Source of the DNA: Acanthaster planci
Lineage: Eukaryota > Echinodermata > Asteroidea > Valvatida > Acanthasteridae
Direction of reading: 5' to 3'
Assembly: GCF_001949145.1 (NCBI RefSeq)
Contig: NW_019091680.1
Span: 82,646 to 146,645 of the forward strand
DNA length: 64,000 bases
Shown: positions 51,495 to 61,412 of the stretch, piece by piece
How positions within the stretch are numbered: position 1 is the first letter of the stretch
Layout of the letters: each line of letters begins with the position of its first letter
Position numbers and translations under genes: made by a program
The notes under the pieces: model-generated
The model's database searches: none
What the model saw: only the letters and a program-made list of their open reading frames with translations
What the model was told of the DNA's origin: nothing

Positions 51495-52110
51495 TTAGCG
51501 TTCGCAAACTCGCCAGTTTAGCCAGGAAAATTGTATCGGCGTAAAAAGGATGGGACCTATGAGTAAAATCATGACAAAGGCAATGTGCTGTTGAATAGAA
51601 CAAAGGGATTCCTGGAATTCCAACGTCATTCTTTCACCATTGACTTGCGAACAATTGTAGTTTTGGTTACATAACCTTAATTCTTTAATAACAACCCCCA
51701 TTAGCTTCAACCCCAGATGCTTTGAAGTACAATGTACATGTGGTGTACTCAGCGCTGCGGGTTTCCCTAGCGGGGCTACATTGTTGAGCTAAATAACTCT
51801 ATTTCAAATGGCCATTGGTTACGACAAGAACAATCTCATAGTTCATCTTGGGGAGCAATTGAAAGCGGTTTCTTTAGTCTTAGGTTCACACACTGCTATT
51901 CAGCATAGCAGAATCAAACGGTTTACAGACAATCAGTTGTAAAAAATAATGCCTTGCGGTAGCAGGAAGAAAAAATTTACAAACTGTTGCCATAGATACT
52001 AGTAGGATGTGTATTAGACATGGAGTTTTTAGAAATGGAATAGATACCCAGGAGCAAAATTCAAAAAGCAGACTTCTTAAAATTTTGAGCCACATGGCTA
52101 ATCAACTCCT
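51495..52110 (+). pseudogene. Ngaro/DIRS RNase H-region remnant
   Basis: After the RT comes RKLASLARKIVSA (from about 51,504), then MSKIMTKAM, matching the connection segment of DIRS-like RT-RH. Further on are LKAVSLVLGS (about 51,859-51,888) and FTDNQ (51,922-51,936), where the family has the RNase H acidic block, and then a WIPRS-like piece near 52,034-52,048 after a stop. Frames change and stops interrupt, so it is a fossil. Confidence 0.65.
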
Positions 52111-52633
52111 ACTAGTTATACAGGTCGAGGACGCCATCAACAGCTGGGTCGCTACAGCGCCTAAGTTTGGAAAATGGCAACACTGGGCACCACAGTCGCA
52201 GGGGTGCACCCTTGTAAATAAATGTCACAGACACCAATGATAAATCCTTTAATTTCAAATACAACTCTCACAGGTGTCCAAGCTGGACAGCAAAATGATG
52301 TTCGTCATGTCCTCTTTCATTTTCCTTTTAATTTTTAGTGGGTCGACTGACAAATTTTTGAGAAATTCTTACCCAAAGCAGAGCACCCTAAAATGACGGA
52401 AATTCCAATGCCCGGAAAAGTAGCCATAATTTGAAAATGCATCCTTCTGCGAAACGGCCAAAATAGTGCCACTTTCGGACCCGATTGCATCCAAATTGCT
52501 CAGAATTGGAAGCCCTAAATCCGGCCCAGAGGTTCAGTCTCATATTTCTTGAATTCCTCAGTTCCATGGCTCTCAGGACCCTCTAATATAGAATATTTCG
52601 AGTCTATAACCATCTAAAACCGTATCTTATCTG

Positions 52634-53092
52634 ATGAATATCAGGTCCTTGGCTGTGATGCTTATATTTCATATGCAGGGTTTTACGTTTCAACGAATCG
52701 GCTTCTCTAAACATATCCATTTTTATGATCACTTAGGCCTATCTATCGATATTGAATCGAGCAAAATTGATGTTAACAGACAAGGAAATGCAGAGTCGGT
52801 AGCGAAAACTTATTTGCTTAGTTGTCCAGTAACCATGTGGGAGCTTTATTTACCTCTGATAAAGATGTACATTTACAAATCTGTCAAAACCAAAGACGGA
52901 TACATGTTACGACAAACTAATAAACCCATGAGTTACTCCAGGGTTAGAGAATTAATTATGGGCGCTCTCGCGCGCGTTACGAATGATACATCTAAGTCTG
53001 CCGTACACAGCTCGAGGGCTGGTGGCGCCTCTGAAGCTGCCAAAGCGGGAGTGCCAGACATGCTTTTCAAACGTCACGGGATACACTTTTGA
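52634..53092 (+). pseudogene. Ngaro/DIRS tyrosine recombinase, truncated at the catalytic end
   Basis: A 152-codon frame resembles the C-terminal catalytic part of YR-retroelement recombinases: SKIDVNRQGN, then SCPVTMWELYLP, and the HxxR motif (HSSRAGGASEAAKAG, residues 125-139). After KRHG the frame ends at a stop. The segment that normally carries the nucleophilic tyrosine seems missing; an ENLLSVSKSLG-like tail continues immediately in another frame (about 53,093-53,125). The enzyme that would have inserted the circular DNA is thus lost. It could instead derive from a Crypton, but the upstream RT and the split repeats argue for Ngaro. Confidence 0.75.
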
Positions 53093-53145
53093 AAATCTTT
53101 TGTCAGTTTCCAAATCTCTTGGTTTTTAATATCATCCCGTTCTTT

Positions 53146-53228
53146 ATAAGTTCATCCAGGTCACAGCGTCAAGCAACGAAACCAAAATCTTGAATTTGTC
53201 GAGTCTAGTGTATCGTGTTTAAAGGATG
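53146..53228 (+). repeat. Split direct repeat B1
   Basis: Matches B2 (53,656-53,744) with shared words CACAGCG, AAGCAAC, ACCAAAATCTTGAAT, AGTCTAG and GTATCGTGTTTAAAGGAT. It lies between the recombinase remnant and A2. Confidence 0.85.
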
Positions 53229-53410
53229 AATATCTATTTATTCGGTTGAGTGCCGTGGTGAATTAGAATGAATTAAATTTATCCTTGTTATGTAATGAGA
53301 GTAACGGTCGAGTGGTCAGGAGTCTCACTCGACCGAAGATTGGGACTGGCATGAGTAAAGTCGTCACGCTTGCACGCCGCCGTGAACTCTATTGAAATTT
53401 GCGTTGAATT
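53229..53410 (+). repeat. Split direct repeat A2
   Basis: The uninterrupted counterpart of A1, following B1 without a gap. It includes GAGTAACGGTCGAGTGGTCA, a CGGTCGAGTGG...TCACTCGACCG short hairpin, and CGTCACGCTTGCACGC. Confidence 0.85.
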
Positions 53411-53655
53411 CTAGGGTGTGTTCCACTTTGTTGTTTGCTAGCCTGACGGCAGTTGGTTCGCACAGATCAGGCATACGTTTCCTTTTTTTCGTATCTAGCA
53501 ACCAACAGTGCAACGAGATCATTCATTGTGATTACACCGTGATTACAAACAGTACAATTCTGTTACGATCGAGATCTATATTATCCTTACAATATTAAGA
53601 TTGATAATAGATTTGGCTTTGTTAAACGTTTATAGCTGGTTGATGAGTGATCTGT

Positions 53656-53744
53656 AATAAAGTCCTCCAGATCACAGCGCTAAGCAACATTACCAAAATC
53701 TTGAATATGTTATCAAGTCTAGCGCGTATCGTGTTTAAAGGATA
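53656..53744 (+). repeat. Split direct repeat B2 (right end of the retroelement)
   Basis: The second copy of B1, ending GTATCGTGTTTAAAGGATA. About 245 bases of non-repeated sequence separate A2 from B2. Confidence 0.8.
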
Positions 53745-55578
53745 CTTCGCGGCTGACCCCAACAGCTCAGACGCGACAGTATTACTCCAAAGTACAGATC
53801 CGCGTCAGCATAGTAGCGCCCTCTAACTAGTACTGTGAACAAAGAGATAAAACTTGCAACATAATGACATGACTGAACGAGAAAGCTTATTGGTTCGATA
53901 GACACAGAAGCATCCCTGGATGTTTCCCTCTTGATCACCTTAGACATTTAATGCAAACTTGCACCAACAGACTAAGACTCTTGCCTACTTTCCTTTCCGA
54001 CATGTTTTTACTCAATCAAAAGAAAATCTAAATGGACAACTTGAAGAAGTTTTAAAAGCACAACAAAGGACGTGTATGCGTTGCCAGTCTTTGCGTTTTC
54101 CTGGTAGAAGTGAGAAATATTTATTTGCTGTCATTAAACTCTTTACTGCTTGATAAAAAAACTAACAAACAAACATCAATCCATCAGGGGTGGTCCATGA
54201 ATAAAACCTAACCGTACTGCAGCAATTTGGGGACTTTAATCTAGCCTCAGCAAATATTGGTCACGTTTATAGCCACTGTGAAGGCACAAGACAAAGACGC
54301 AGACACACGCAAAAAGCTATACTTCTAAGGAAATTATATACACAGAGTACATGTCAAATTACAGGGGGGAAGACTCTAAAAACCTTTACCTGTGTGTAAG
54401 TTGTTATATTTGTTGGACACAATGCTCTTTGATGGCCCATGATTTTCCCAGTCTCAAAAATCTCGATAAGTGGACAATGTCGAAATACGGGGGGGGGGGG
54501 AGAATGTGAAAACGAAACCTCTTTTTGTAAGAGCACCTCTAAGCAAAACATGATTTCTCTGATTTTATCTGTTCAAATATGGAAGCATCCAAATTGAAAG
54601 CTTCAAGAAGAGGGACAATAAATTTAAAAACTTTTCAAACCGTTTCCTCACATTCCCCAGATACCTTAGCCCCTTTCTTTGCTAAAAGTCCCCACAAATT
54701 AATAGGCGTCCCCTTTTAATGTTTGGTGATTATGACGCTGCAAAATTGAATGGTCAAATGCGGAGTTTTTCCCAAAGTATAGACTTCTAACAGATGGTGA
54801 TCAAGTTTGTAAATTCAAATCGAAATGGCCTCCCTCCGATACTGGCAAATGATTGGTATACAACCTTAATGACTGATTATAATCAAAGTAACATCATGCT
54901 TAAACACATTTACTAGAGCATAAATGATAAAAATAAAACCAAAACGGTGTACTATTTTCAGTACAATTCATATTATCTAGGAAACAAACGAGAAAGATCC
55001 TTCAGTGACCTTTATTTACAAGGTCCAAGAGGTTCCATGGAGAAATGTATACAATACAAAATGTGCCATAATGAGAATCAAAATGACATCATGACTAAGT
55101 TGATTAATAATTCAGCAGCATACAATCCTGCTATTACAGATCATCCAGGCTTTGGATGCAAAGCTTCAGTCTTAAACCGAAGTTAGAATTCCTCAAGTCC
55201 GGGTGTGGCACTGGCAAGCTTTTTTGCCTGAATCTGCAGGAAAGGAGAAACAATGTCGCATGTAGGTTTCAGCATGAAATGTCACTACCTCATGACTAGG
55301 CTTTATCAGTACATAGGAAGTACATAACTTTAAGTTTGCTAGATTTCTGCAGGTTTCGATTTTGTAAAAGTGAAGGTTAAGAGTTGAAGACACTTATTTA
55401 ACGGTGGAAACCTTAATGGCAAGGCAATCTCAATGTTTCCAAAATGAGACCAGCTGTGATTACCATAGCTAGTCCTTAACCCTCCACTTTCACCATGTAA
55501 CTTGTGCACCTCCCCTTTCGTCACTAATGCACATCCATAAGGTTAAACACATTTCAACCTCTTACTGTTGGAGGTCCT
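53745..55578. other. Non-coding stretch, including the 3' flank of the Ig-FZ gene
   Basis: No gene recognised on either strand. A G run lies near 54,490. On the minus strand this is downstream of the Ig-FZ stop codon. The nearest AATAAA in that orientation is at 55,011-55,016 and may be its poly(A) signal. Confidence 0.5.
55011..55016 (-). other. Candidate poly(A) signal of the Ig-FZ gene
   Basis: AATAAA on the minus strand, about 560 bases after the stop codon and the first such hexamer there. Position alone supports it. Confidence 0.35.
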
Positions 55579-55715
55579 CTACAAGTCGACGGTAACCTGC
55601 TGGTTCTGACCGGCACAGGTGTAGGTGCCTTGGTCCTGTCGCGGGTCGTAATTGTTGATCTCCAGCATGGTGACAGAGTTGGAGGTTTCGATCACCCGAA
55701 CCCTTCTGTAAGAGC
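55579..55715 (-). CDS. Ig-FZ gene, last exon: C-terminal half of Ig(C) and stop
   Basis: The acceptor is TTCTCGACAG at 55,716 and onward. Coding starts in phase 1 (SYRRVRVIETSNSVTMLEI) and reaches the F-strand cysteine in DQGTYTCAGQ, the Ig DxGxYxC signature. After a short G strand it ends in TAG at 55,579-55,581, 46 codons in. It aligns with the C-half exons of Ig(A) and Ig(B) but is more diverged and lacks their 30-odd residue linker to an FZ domain. There is no membrane or GPI-type tail. A closer CAG at 55,698-55,700 would give the wrong phase, which is why I chose the upstream acceptor. Confidence 0.8.
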
Positions 55716-57273
55716 CTGTCGAGAATGAACAAGTGAGACAAGCCGGGCCTTGTGAATAGATGCATTGCCAGCAATGGTTTGTAGAGGGCGCTGTGCAGCC
55801 TGCTCATTGACGACAAGCCGGGGCAGTGTCCCAATCAACTGTGCTGTGTGGTTAGGAGCGATGCGCCTGGCTGTGGGAATCACGTAGCAGTCACTAGCTG
55901 CTGGCTTACATGGCGCTCACGCTGTTTTGGTTTTTTTTAGCTGCAGTCAAGAAATTCCCATACAGCCTTTAGCTCATGTACAAATGAATCCTGCTGCTGT
56001 TAGGCCTAAGCAATGTGCAAGTAATGCGAGTGGCTGCAGCTCACTAGCCAACGGTAATATCTTCTATAACAAAGCTGTGCTTTTCTCGTATAAGCCTTAA
56101 GTTCAGCAATAATGAGCCTTAGCCAAATATGATGAGTTAGTCAAATCACTCATTTTATAACTTATGCTGCCCAATATGACTGCGCGAGTTATGCTGTTAT
56201 TTATTGCGCGAGTCATGGACTTACACAGAGCAAATGTTTCGTGAAGTACCTCTTGAATTTTTGTGCAATAAAATGTGATGTGATGTTACGCCGTTGCGCA
56301 ATACTGGATTATTGAAAAAGTGATGGTCCTGTTTGGTTGACTCATCATGAGCAACTGCTCCTTTGAGTGTTCACAACACGGAGCATGTATGAGCCCTGTT
56401 GGGTCCTCTGCTTAAATAGATGCCCCATCTGCCTATCTTTTTGAGGGGGCTACGTGCACAGGGAGCAGATAGTGTGTCTGAGTAAGGAAGGTACGTGACC
56501 AAGCGTAGAGGCATGGCAAAAACTGCCACAGGCCCCCCTCCTGTTGAATGTTGCTTCTCACTACAAAGGTTATTGTGAGTAAGTGCGACTTTTTGTTAAA
56601 TTGATTTTATGCCACTGTGAACATGGATTTTAACTGAGCAGTGAAAGGTCATTTTGACACTAAGAAAACCACTTGAAAAATAACCTTCTCAGGAGTGGAA
56701 ACCCTAAATGTTAATGATCAAATTGAATTCCTGTTTTTGTGGGTCATTCATTTGTCTGTTTTCAGGGTAGTATTTCATTAATTTTAAAACGAGCCAAAAT
56801 ATGGAGATTTCAATTATTTCCAAAGTTTAAAATTAAGTACAAGACTTTAAAATTTGAAGAGTACTTATTATTTCAATCTTCAATATGGGCGATTCACAAC
56901 AGTGGGCCTCCAAGAGTTTACAATGCGTTGACTACTCACAGTGCGCGAAATCTGTTGACCCTTTCCAAACGCGCATTGGGTCGACAGATTTCACGCACTG
57001 TGATTGATCGACGCGTTGCAAACTCTTGGAGGTGCACTATTGTGAATCGTCCATATTGTAAGTAATGTTTTGGAAAGACCAACATGAGGTGCAAAGTACA
57101 GAACATATTTGGTTTTTATTGGAGACTTTCCTTTTTAATTAATTGAGTAGAAGATTCTCAGGTGTTATTGTCGGTAATACAACAACTTCACAGCTTTGTT
57201 TCTAATTTGAAACCTTTTCACATGACAGTTTCTCAGCACTCCAAAGCAAGTACACGTGTTGGCCCTGTCCTAC
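55716..57273 (-). other. Intron within Ig(C)
   Basis: A 1.56-kb phase-1 intron splitting the last Ig domain. It contains the near-perfect palindrome at 56,881-57,058. Otherwise it is AT-rich, with no extra exon seen. Confidence 0.75.
56881..57058. mobile_element. 178-bp near-perfect palindromic MITE
   Basis: The left arm begins CAATATGGGCGATTCACAAC and the right arm ends in its reverse complement with few mismatches. Both arms continue through CCTCCAAGAGTTT, GCGT and a block ATTTCACGCACTGTG-like, so nearly the whole element folds back, leaving only a short loop around 56,970. There is no coding sequence. The class is unknown, as no clear target duplication is seen. Confidence 0.85.
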
Positions 57274-57402
57274 CAGTCAAGATTTCACGCCCCGTTGGAG
57301 AGAACCATCTTGGCTGGAAAGGAGGCAGGAGATTGTAGGTACACTCCACTTGGACGACGTCAGTTCCAGAACCTTTGACTGAGCCGATTTTAACCTCCTC
57401 AA
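57274..57402 (-). CDS. Ig-FZ gene: N-terminal half of Ig(C)
   Basis: A 129-base phase 1-1 exon. It encodes VEEVKIGSVKGSGTD, then the B-strand cysteine in VQVECTYNL and the C-strand tryptophan in QPRWFSP, ending REILT before GTAGGA. It is nearly identical to the Ig(B) exon at 60,832-60,960, including much of the flanking intron, so the duplication is recent. Confidence 0.88.
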
Positions 57403-58177
57403 CTGTTGGTGTGAGGAATGCCACAAAATAGAGAACTGTAACAATATGATGAGAAAGTCACTGTACACTAGACAGGGCTGAATAGGCCATTTGCAACTTC
57501 AATTTGACTAAAATCTGGTACACTGAGTTATCTGATTGCACATAAACGTAACAATTGTTATTCCCCAGACTAAAGACACTGTTGCTATACTTCGTGATTC
57601 GGGGCAAGCTTTCGCATAGCAACTACCATCTCTGGAATGGACTGGTTCCTTTGTGTCCTTCTTGTCCATTGAGACCAGTGTATTGTAGCAAGCCATCTCT
57701 AAATTAAGGAAAAGCTTGCCCCGAATCACAAGGCATAGCAACAGTGTTTTTGGCATGGAGAATTCTAATTGTTATGTTCATGTGAATTTAAAGAACTCAG
57801 TGTACCAGATTTTATTTAAATTTAACTCACAAAAGGCTTATTGTTACACTTATCAAATCCCGAAATTTATTTATCCTTGTCAAATTCCCAGGTAAGTAAT
57901 TCAACATAAACTGTGACTGGTTGGATATTTAATGCACAGACGGTATAATCAACTTGCATTCTAATTTTCCTACATACTGAAAGGTGACCACCCAAAACAT
58001 CTCAAGCAACTGGTTTTGGATATTTGAAATAGAAACCAACAAGCAAATACACAACAAACTTATGGACAGAAAACGCTGGACATACAGGACATCTGCATGA
58101 TTGAAGCTTTAAGGTACATGTAAATAAACCTTAAAGATAGCAGCACAGCGGTAAGGTACTGTGATTTGGGCACGAAC
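57403..58177 (-). other. Intron between FZ2 and Ig(C), carrying a MITE
   Basis: Homologous to the intron at 60,961-61,412 on both sides of the element at 57,483-57,841. Shared words include GAGAACTGTAACAA, GAGAAAGTCACTG, and CACTTATCAAAT followed by TTATCCTTGTCAAATT. Confidence 0.8.
57483..57841. mobile_element. Foldback MITE inserted in one of two duplicated introns
   Basis: Long inverted arms: about 57,483-57,618 against about 57,705-57,841. AAATCTGGTACACTGAGTT on the left is mirrored by AACTCAGTGTACCAGATTT on the right, and the inner arm pairs GTGATTCGGGGCAAGCTTT with AAGCTTGCCCCGAATCAC. The paralogous intron at 61,020-61,110 lacks the insert and reads straight through the equivalent site, giving a direct empty-site comparison. 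A truncated relative is at 34,645-34,882. Confidence 0.85.
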
Positions 58178-58528
58178 CGTTATGGCACGGGATGGTAGGG
58201 TCACTTTCACTGGGCATGTTGGCACACTTTTCTCTCATGTCGGCCAGATCATCACGCGAGAAGGCAGGCCCAAGTGCCTCTGCGCATTTGTCAACATTCG
58301 TCAAGCACAGCTCCTGGCAAGGCAACACGGCTTGCTCCCGGCACGGGGGGAGGTAGAGGGCGCATGTGAAAGCACGGAGGTAAGAGCCGCAGGAACCAGC
58401 CAAGGCGGGTTCTATTCTGCTGAAGATGGGGCCCAGTTCGTCTTGACTGAGGCCAACCAAGTTAGGGACGAAGGTCGATGAGTAGCCGATTCCAGCTGAG
58501 CAGGCTGGAATCCGGATTTCTTCACAGG
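58178..58528 (-). CDS. Ig-FZ gene: FZ2, Frizzled cysteine-rich domain
   Basis: A 351-base phase 1-1 exon (117 codons) holding a whole FZ domain with all ten cysteines: CEEIRIPAC, then GYSSTFVPNLVGL where Frizzled proteins have the PYNxTxxPN block, SCGSYLRAFTCALYLPPC, LPCQELC, KC, KC and a final PC. Acceptor TTTCAG, donor AACG followed by GTTCGT. FZ domains form a helical fold that binds Wnt lipid or related ligands. Spacing and completeness suggest a folded, functional domain. The middle of the exon is almost identical in nucleotide sequence to FZ1, while its ends differ more. Confidence 0.92.
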
Positions 58529-60254
58529 CTGAAATTGACGAGGTTGGAAAATTTCAAATCAGGACCAAACATGTTTCTAACTGGATCTTTCACACAAATA
58601 AAATCTAATGAACTCATCACATTTTGGCTTTTCTGCAAGCTGCGTGAATCAGGAGTCATTTTCTGGTTGATTTCTCAAGAAATTCATACTGAAATACCAA
58701 GAAAAAAATTGATTCAAATGGATTTAGATTTTGTTGAAAAGGGCTTATGATGCCATCTCTTACAATTCCCATGGATACAGCTAGAGGCATTCCTTATCAT
58801 GCAGAAACAAAGAAACTCACTGGCGAGGCAAAACTCAAATCATGATGAAGACAGGTCTTGTTTTCTGAATGTTTATGGAATGGAATACAAAACATTTCAT
58901 TGCATAGAGGAGCCCATATCACGAATGTACTAGTGAACAGATTTAGTCCACATTTCTGCTAAATTTGCCTGTTAAAATAATTTTGAGAAAACTTTGCTGC
59001 ATGATATGTTGTCGTGTACTGAAACAATGAATCACCAAAAACCAACCAAAAGGTCCAATTTTCTGGTATATTTTGGAGATGAAATACCTGGAACAAGCAC
59101 GCTACTGTTTGAGATGACAGTACACTTCTGACCCTGAATGTGCAAATTGCAGATTCACAAAAATGAATGGTCTTGTCACTTTTTTACACAGCACAAGACA
59201 GCAATCCACTCAATGCGCCACACACCGATCACTCAAATCAAGCTCTTTCCACCAATCAATGATTTTCAGTATCTTCTGGTGCCACACAAATCATGTCAAC
59301 AGGCTTCTTAATGGGACAAGCCTCTGATGTTAATCACTACTGACGGAATTAGTTTTGGCCTAAAGATTTGACTCTCGTAAGGCAAGATACAGTGGCCAAC
59401 TGCTGATCCACAGCCGAAGTCCACAAAAACTGATTTGCTAGATTTGTTGTTATAGTATTTTATATAACAGGTTTTGCCCTTACCCAACGTATATATTGAT
59501 CAACACTGTATGCTCAATGCTTGTCCGAGAGCTTGCAAAAAAATTCCCAAGCTTACTCGGGTGGGACTCGAACCCACGACCTCCTGCTTACTAGCACTGA
59601 GCATACAGTGTTTATCAATATATACGTTGGGTAAGGGCAAAACCCGGGCCGTTATACAAACTAACCAATGCAAAAATACATCTTGCAAAGTAATGGTACT
59701 TGTACAATACTCCTTTCAACAACCTAATATTTTTATTTTCAACACTTCAGGGCATACCCAGGGCCGTGCACAATGACCAAATTCACCTTCAACACACAGT
59801 CCACCTCCTAATGCACAACTGATGGAGGATTAGCATGTTGCAATGTCAGCCAGAAGTGAGTTGGGGCACACTTGACCTTCAACCTGTTAGCTGCGCTTGT
59901 GTATACAGAGAGCCAAATCTTGTTAACTCATTCTCTAGTACAAAATGGTAAATGGACCGACTATTGAGAGATGCACACGAGTCCACTTGATGGTTTTCCT
60001 GATCATGACAAAAATGGTTTGCCAATGCAATGGCATGCGTCAAGCTCAACACCATGCTGAAAAAATACTTCCACTTCTTGGAAAGGGTACAACGTTGACT
60101 ATGAGCCCTGATGGAATGTCTGTGGCTATCACCCAGTGTCCGGACTGGTTTGTTCATCCCTCCATTTTCATGAAATGCCGCTAAACATTGGAGAAAACTA
60201 CAATGTGCGGCTTGTAGGCTCCAGTCCATTTGTGAGTTTATGAGTATTACTTAC
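58529..60254 (-). other. Intron between Ig(B) and FZ2
   Basis: A 1.7-kb phase-1 intron. The part near FZ2 matches the intron upstream of FZ1 (GACGAGGTTGGAAAATTTC and GAACTCATCAC). The part at about 58,870-59,190 matches 63,330-63,850 instead. It carries the tRNA-like inverted-repeat element at 59,470-59,644. No exon was found in it. Confidence 0.75.
59470..59644. mobile_element. Inverted-repeat element enclosing tRNA-like sequence
   Basis: The arms GGTTTTGCCCTTACCCAACG and its exact reverse complement at the right end continue inward through TATATATTGAT and ACACTGTATGCTCA. Between them, on the minus strand, lies GGTCGTGGGTTCGAGTCCCA, a T-arm-like segment with a perfect B box (GGTTCGAGTCC, 59,564-59,574). 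The arms may extend a little outward through TATAAC and GTTATA. There is no cloverleaf, so it is not a tRNA gene; it is probably a tRNA-derived short element turned palindromic. Confidence 0.8.
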
Positions 60255-60467
60255 TCGGTTGCTCAGCTGGTACTGCCACAGAGGGTTCTTGGCTACGGTT
60301 TGCCTGTGGGCCAAGAGAAATGTTACCAATGGCCACTGTATCACCAAAGTCTGGTCCCTGACCCAGGCAAGTGTAGACACCTGCGTCAGTAGCATCCTGG
60401 AAGTCCTTTATGACAAGCGTTGTGACACTGTCACGAGAATGAACTACCTGGATGCGAGCTTCAGAAT
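60255..60467 (-). CDS. Ig-FZ gene: C-terminal half of Ig(B) plus linker
   Basis: A 213-base phase 1-1 exon. It encodes ARIQVVHSRDSVTTL, then DFQDATDAGVYTCLGQ with the F-strand cysteine and DAGVYTC signature, then a linker rich in Gln, Pro and Ser (LGPQANRSQEPSVAVP) leading to FZ2. Borders are TTCCTAG and GTAAGT. It is a close duplicate of 62,483-62,683, with four extra codons in the linker. Confidence 0.9.
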
Positions 60468-60831
60468 CTAGGAAATTATTTGAAACATAAATTGCATTAG
60501 TTTAATGAGGGTAAAGTAGGGTGGTGTGTGCTTGTCAAACAGCATGAATTGGGTCACAACCTTCTCCTCAGGTGTTGGTCTCTGGTGCTCTGTTCTAATT
60601 TAATGAGGGTCGACGGCTAGAAAGCAGTGTGAACAACCATGATCATAACTGTTGACTTGTAAACCCTGTTCACCAAGGCCCAATGAGATATTCTGAGTCC
60701 CTCCATGAAAGGCAGCAAGGTCACATGGTGTGGGTTCCACCAATCACATGACAAGGATCTATGTCAGTTATGTAATTCTTTTCTGATTTGACACCTTTGT
60801 AACATGACAGCAAGTATAGGCTTTGTCCTAC
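60468..60831 (-). other. Intron within Ig(B)
   Basis: A 364-base phase-1 intron, AT-rich, nothing else seen. Its counterpart in Ig(C) is more than four times longer. Confidence 0.8.
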
Positions 60832-60960
60832 CAGTCAAGATTTCATGCCCCGTTGGAGAGAACCATCTTGGCTGGAAAGTTGGCAGGAGATTGTAGGTAC
60901 ACTCCACTTGGATGACGTCAGTTCCGGAACCTTCGACTGAGCCTATTCTAACCTCCTTAC
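60832..60960 (-). CDS. Ig-FZ gene: N-terminal half of Ig(B)
   Basis: A 129-base phase 1-1 exon. It encodes GKEVRIGSVEGSGTDVIQ, the B-strand cysteine in VECTYNL, and the C-strand tryptophan in PRWFSP. The spacing of Cys and Trp and the DAGVYTC in the next exon make a standard Ig fold. Confidence 0.9.
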
Positions 60961-61412
60961 CTGTTGGTGTGAGGAAAGAAAAGAAAAAAATAAAACAGAG
61001 AACTGTAACAAAATGACGAGAAAGTCACTGCACACTTGACAGCGCTAGAATTGTCACACTTATCAAATTCTGAAATTAATTTATCCTTGTCAAATTACCA
61101 GGTCAGTAATTCATAATTAATTGAAATTCATTGGACAGTGAATGACCAGACTGATCAATGATCATTAAGCAAAATGCCAATATGTAAACTTAAGAACCGC
61201 ATTCCAATTTTGCTACACACTGAACAGACTTCTCATACTCGTAACATCTCAAGCAACTGGTTTTAGATTCCGAAAAAGAAATCACCCATACAATGAATTT
61301 ATCTGCACAATTTCTCGACATACAGGACATCCACGTGACTGAAGCCTCTTCAGGAAAATAAATTCACCAGATATTAACATTACAATGAGGTACTACCCAT
61401 TTGGGTACAAAC
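60961..61412 (-). other. Intron between FZ1 and Ig(B)
   Basis: A 452-base phase-1 intron, the unoccupied duplicate of 57,403-58,177. It contains no mobile element, so it shows the pre-insertion state for the MITE at 57,483. Confidence 0.85.

Larger units (their letters stand above)
49990..53744 (+). mobile_element. Decayed Ngaro/DIRS-type tyrosine-recombinase retrotransposon
   Basis: Two lines of evidence agree. First, remnants of a gag-like protein, reverse transcriptase, RNase H and tyrosine recombinase follow one another on the plus strand. Second, the ends show split direct repeats in the order A1 (about 49,990-50,620, interrupted), coding region, B1 (53,146-53,228), A2 (53,229-53,410), B2 (53,656-53,744), the arrangement described for Ngaro elements, which lack LTRs and target-site duplications. 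The coding part is shortened and broken by stops and frameshifts, so it is inactive. A1 is split by a SINE that itself carries a MITE. Confidence 0.85.

Noticed and set aside
52634-53092. Crypton transposon
   Set aside because: RT and RNase H remnants upstream and split direct repeats fit a YR retroelement better than a Crypton.
59545-59600. Functional tRNA gene on the minus strand
   Set aside because: B box and T-arm only, enclosed in inverted arms; no acceptor stem pairing.
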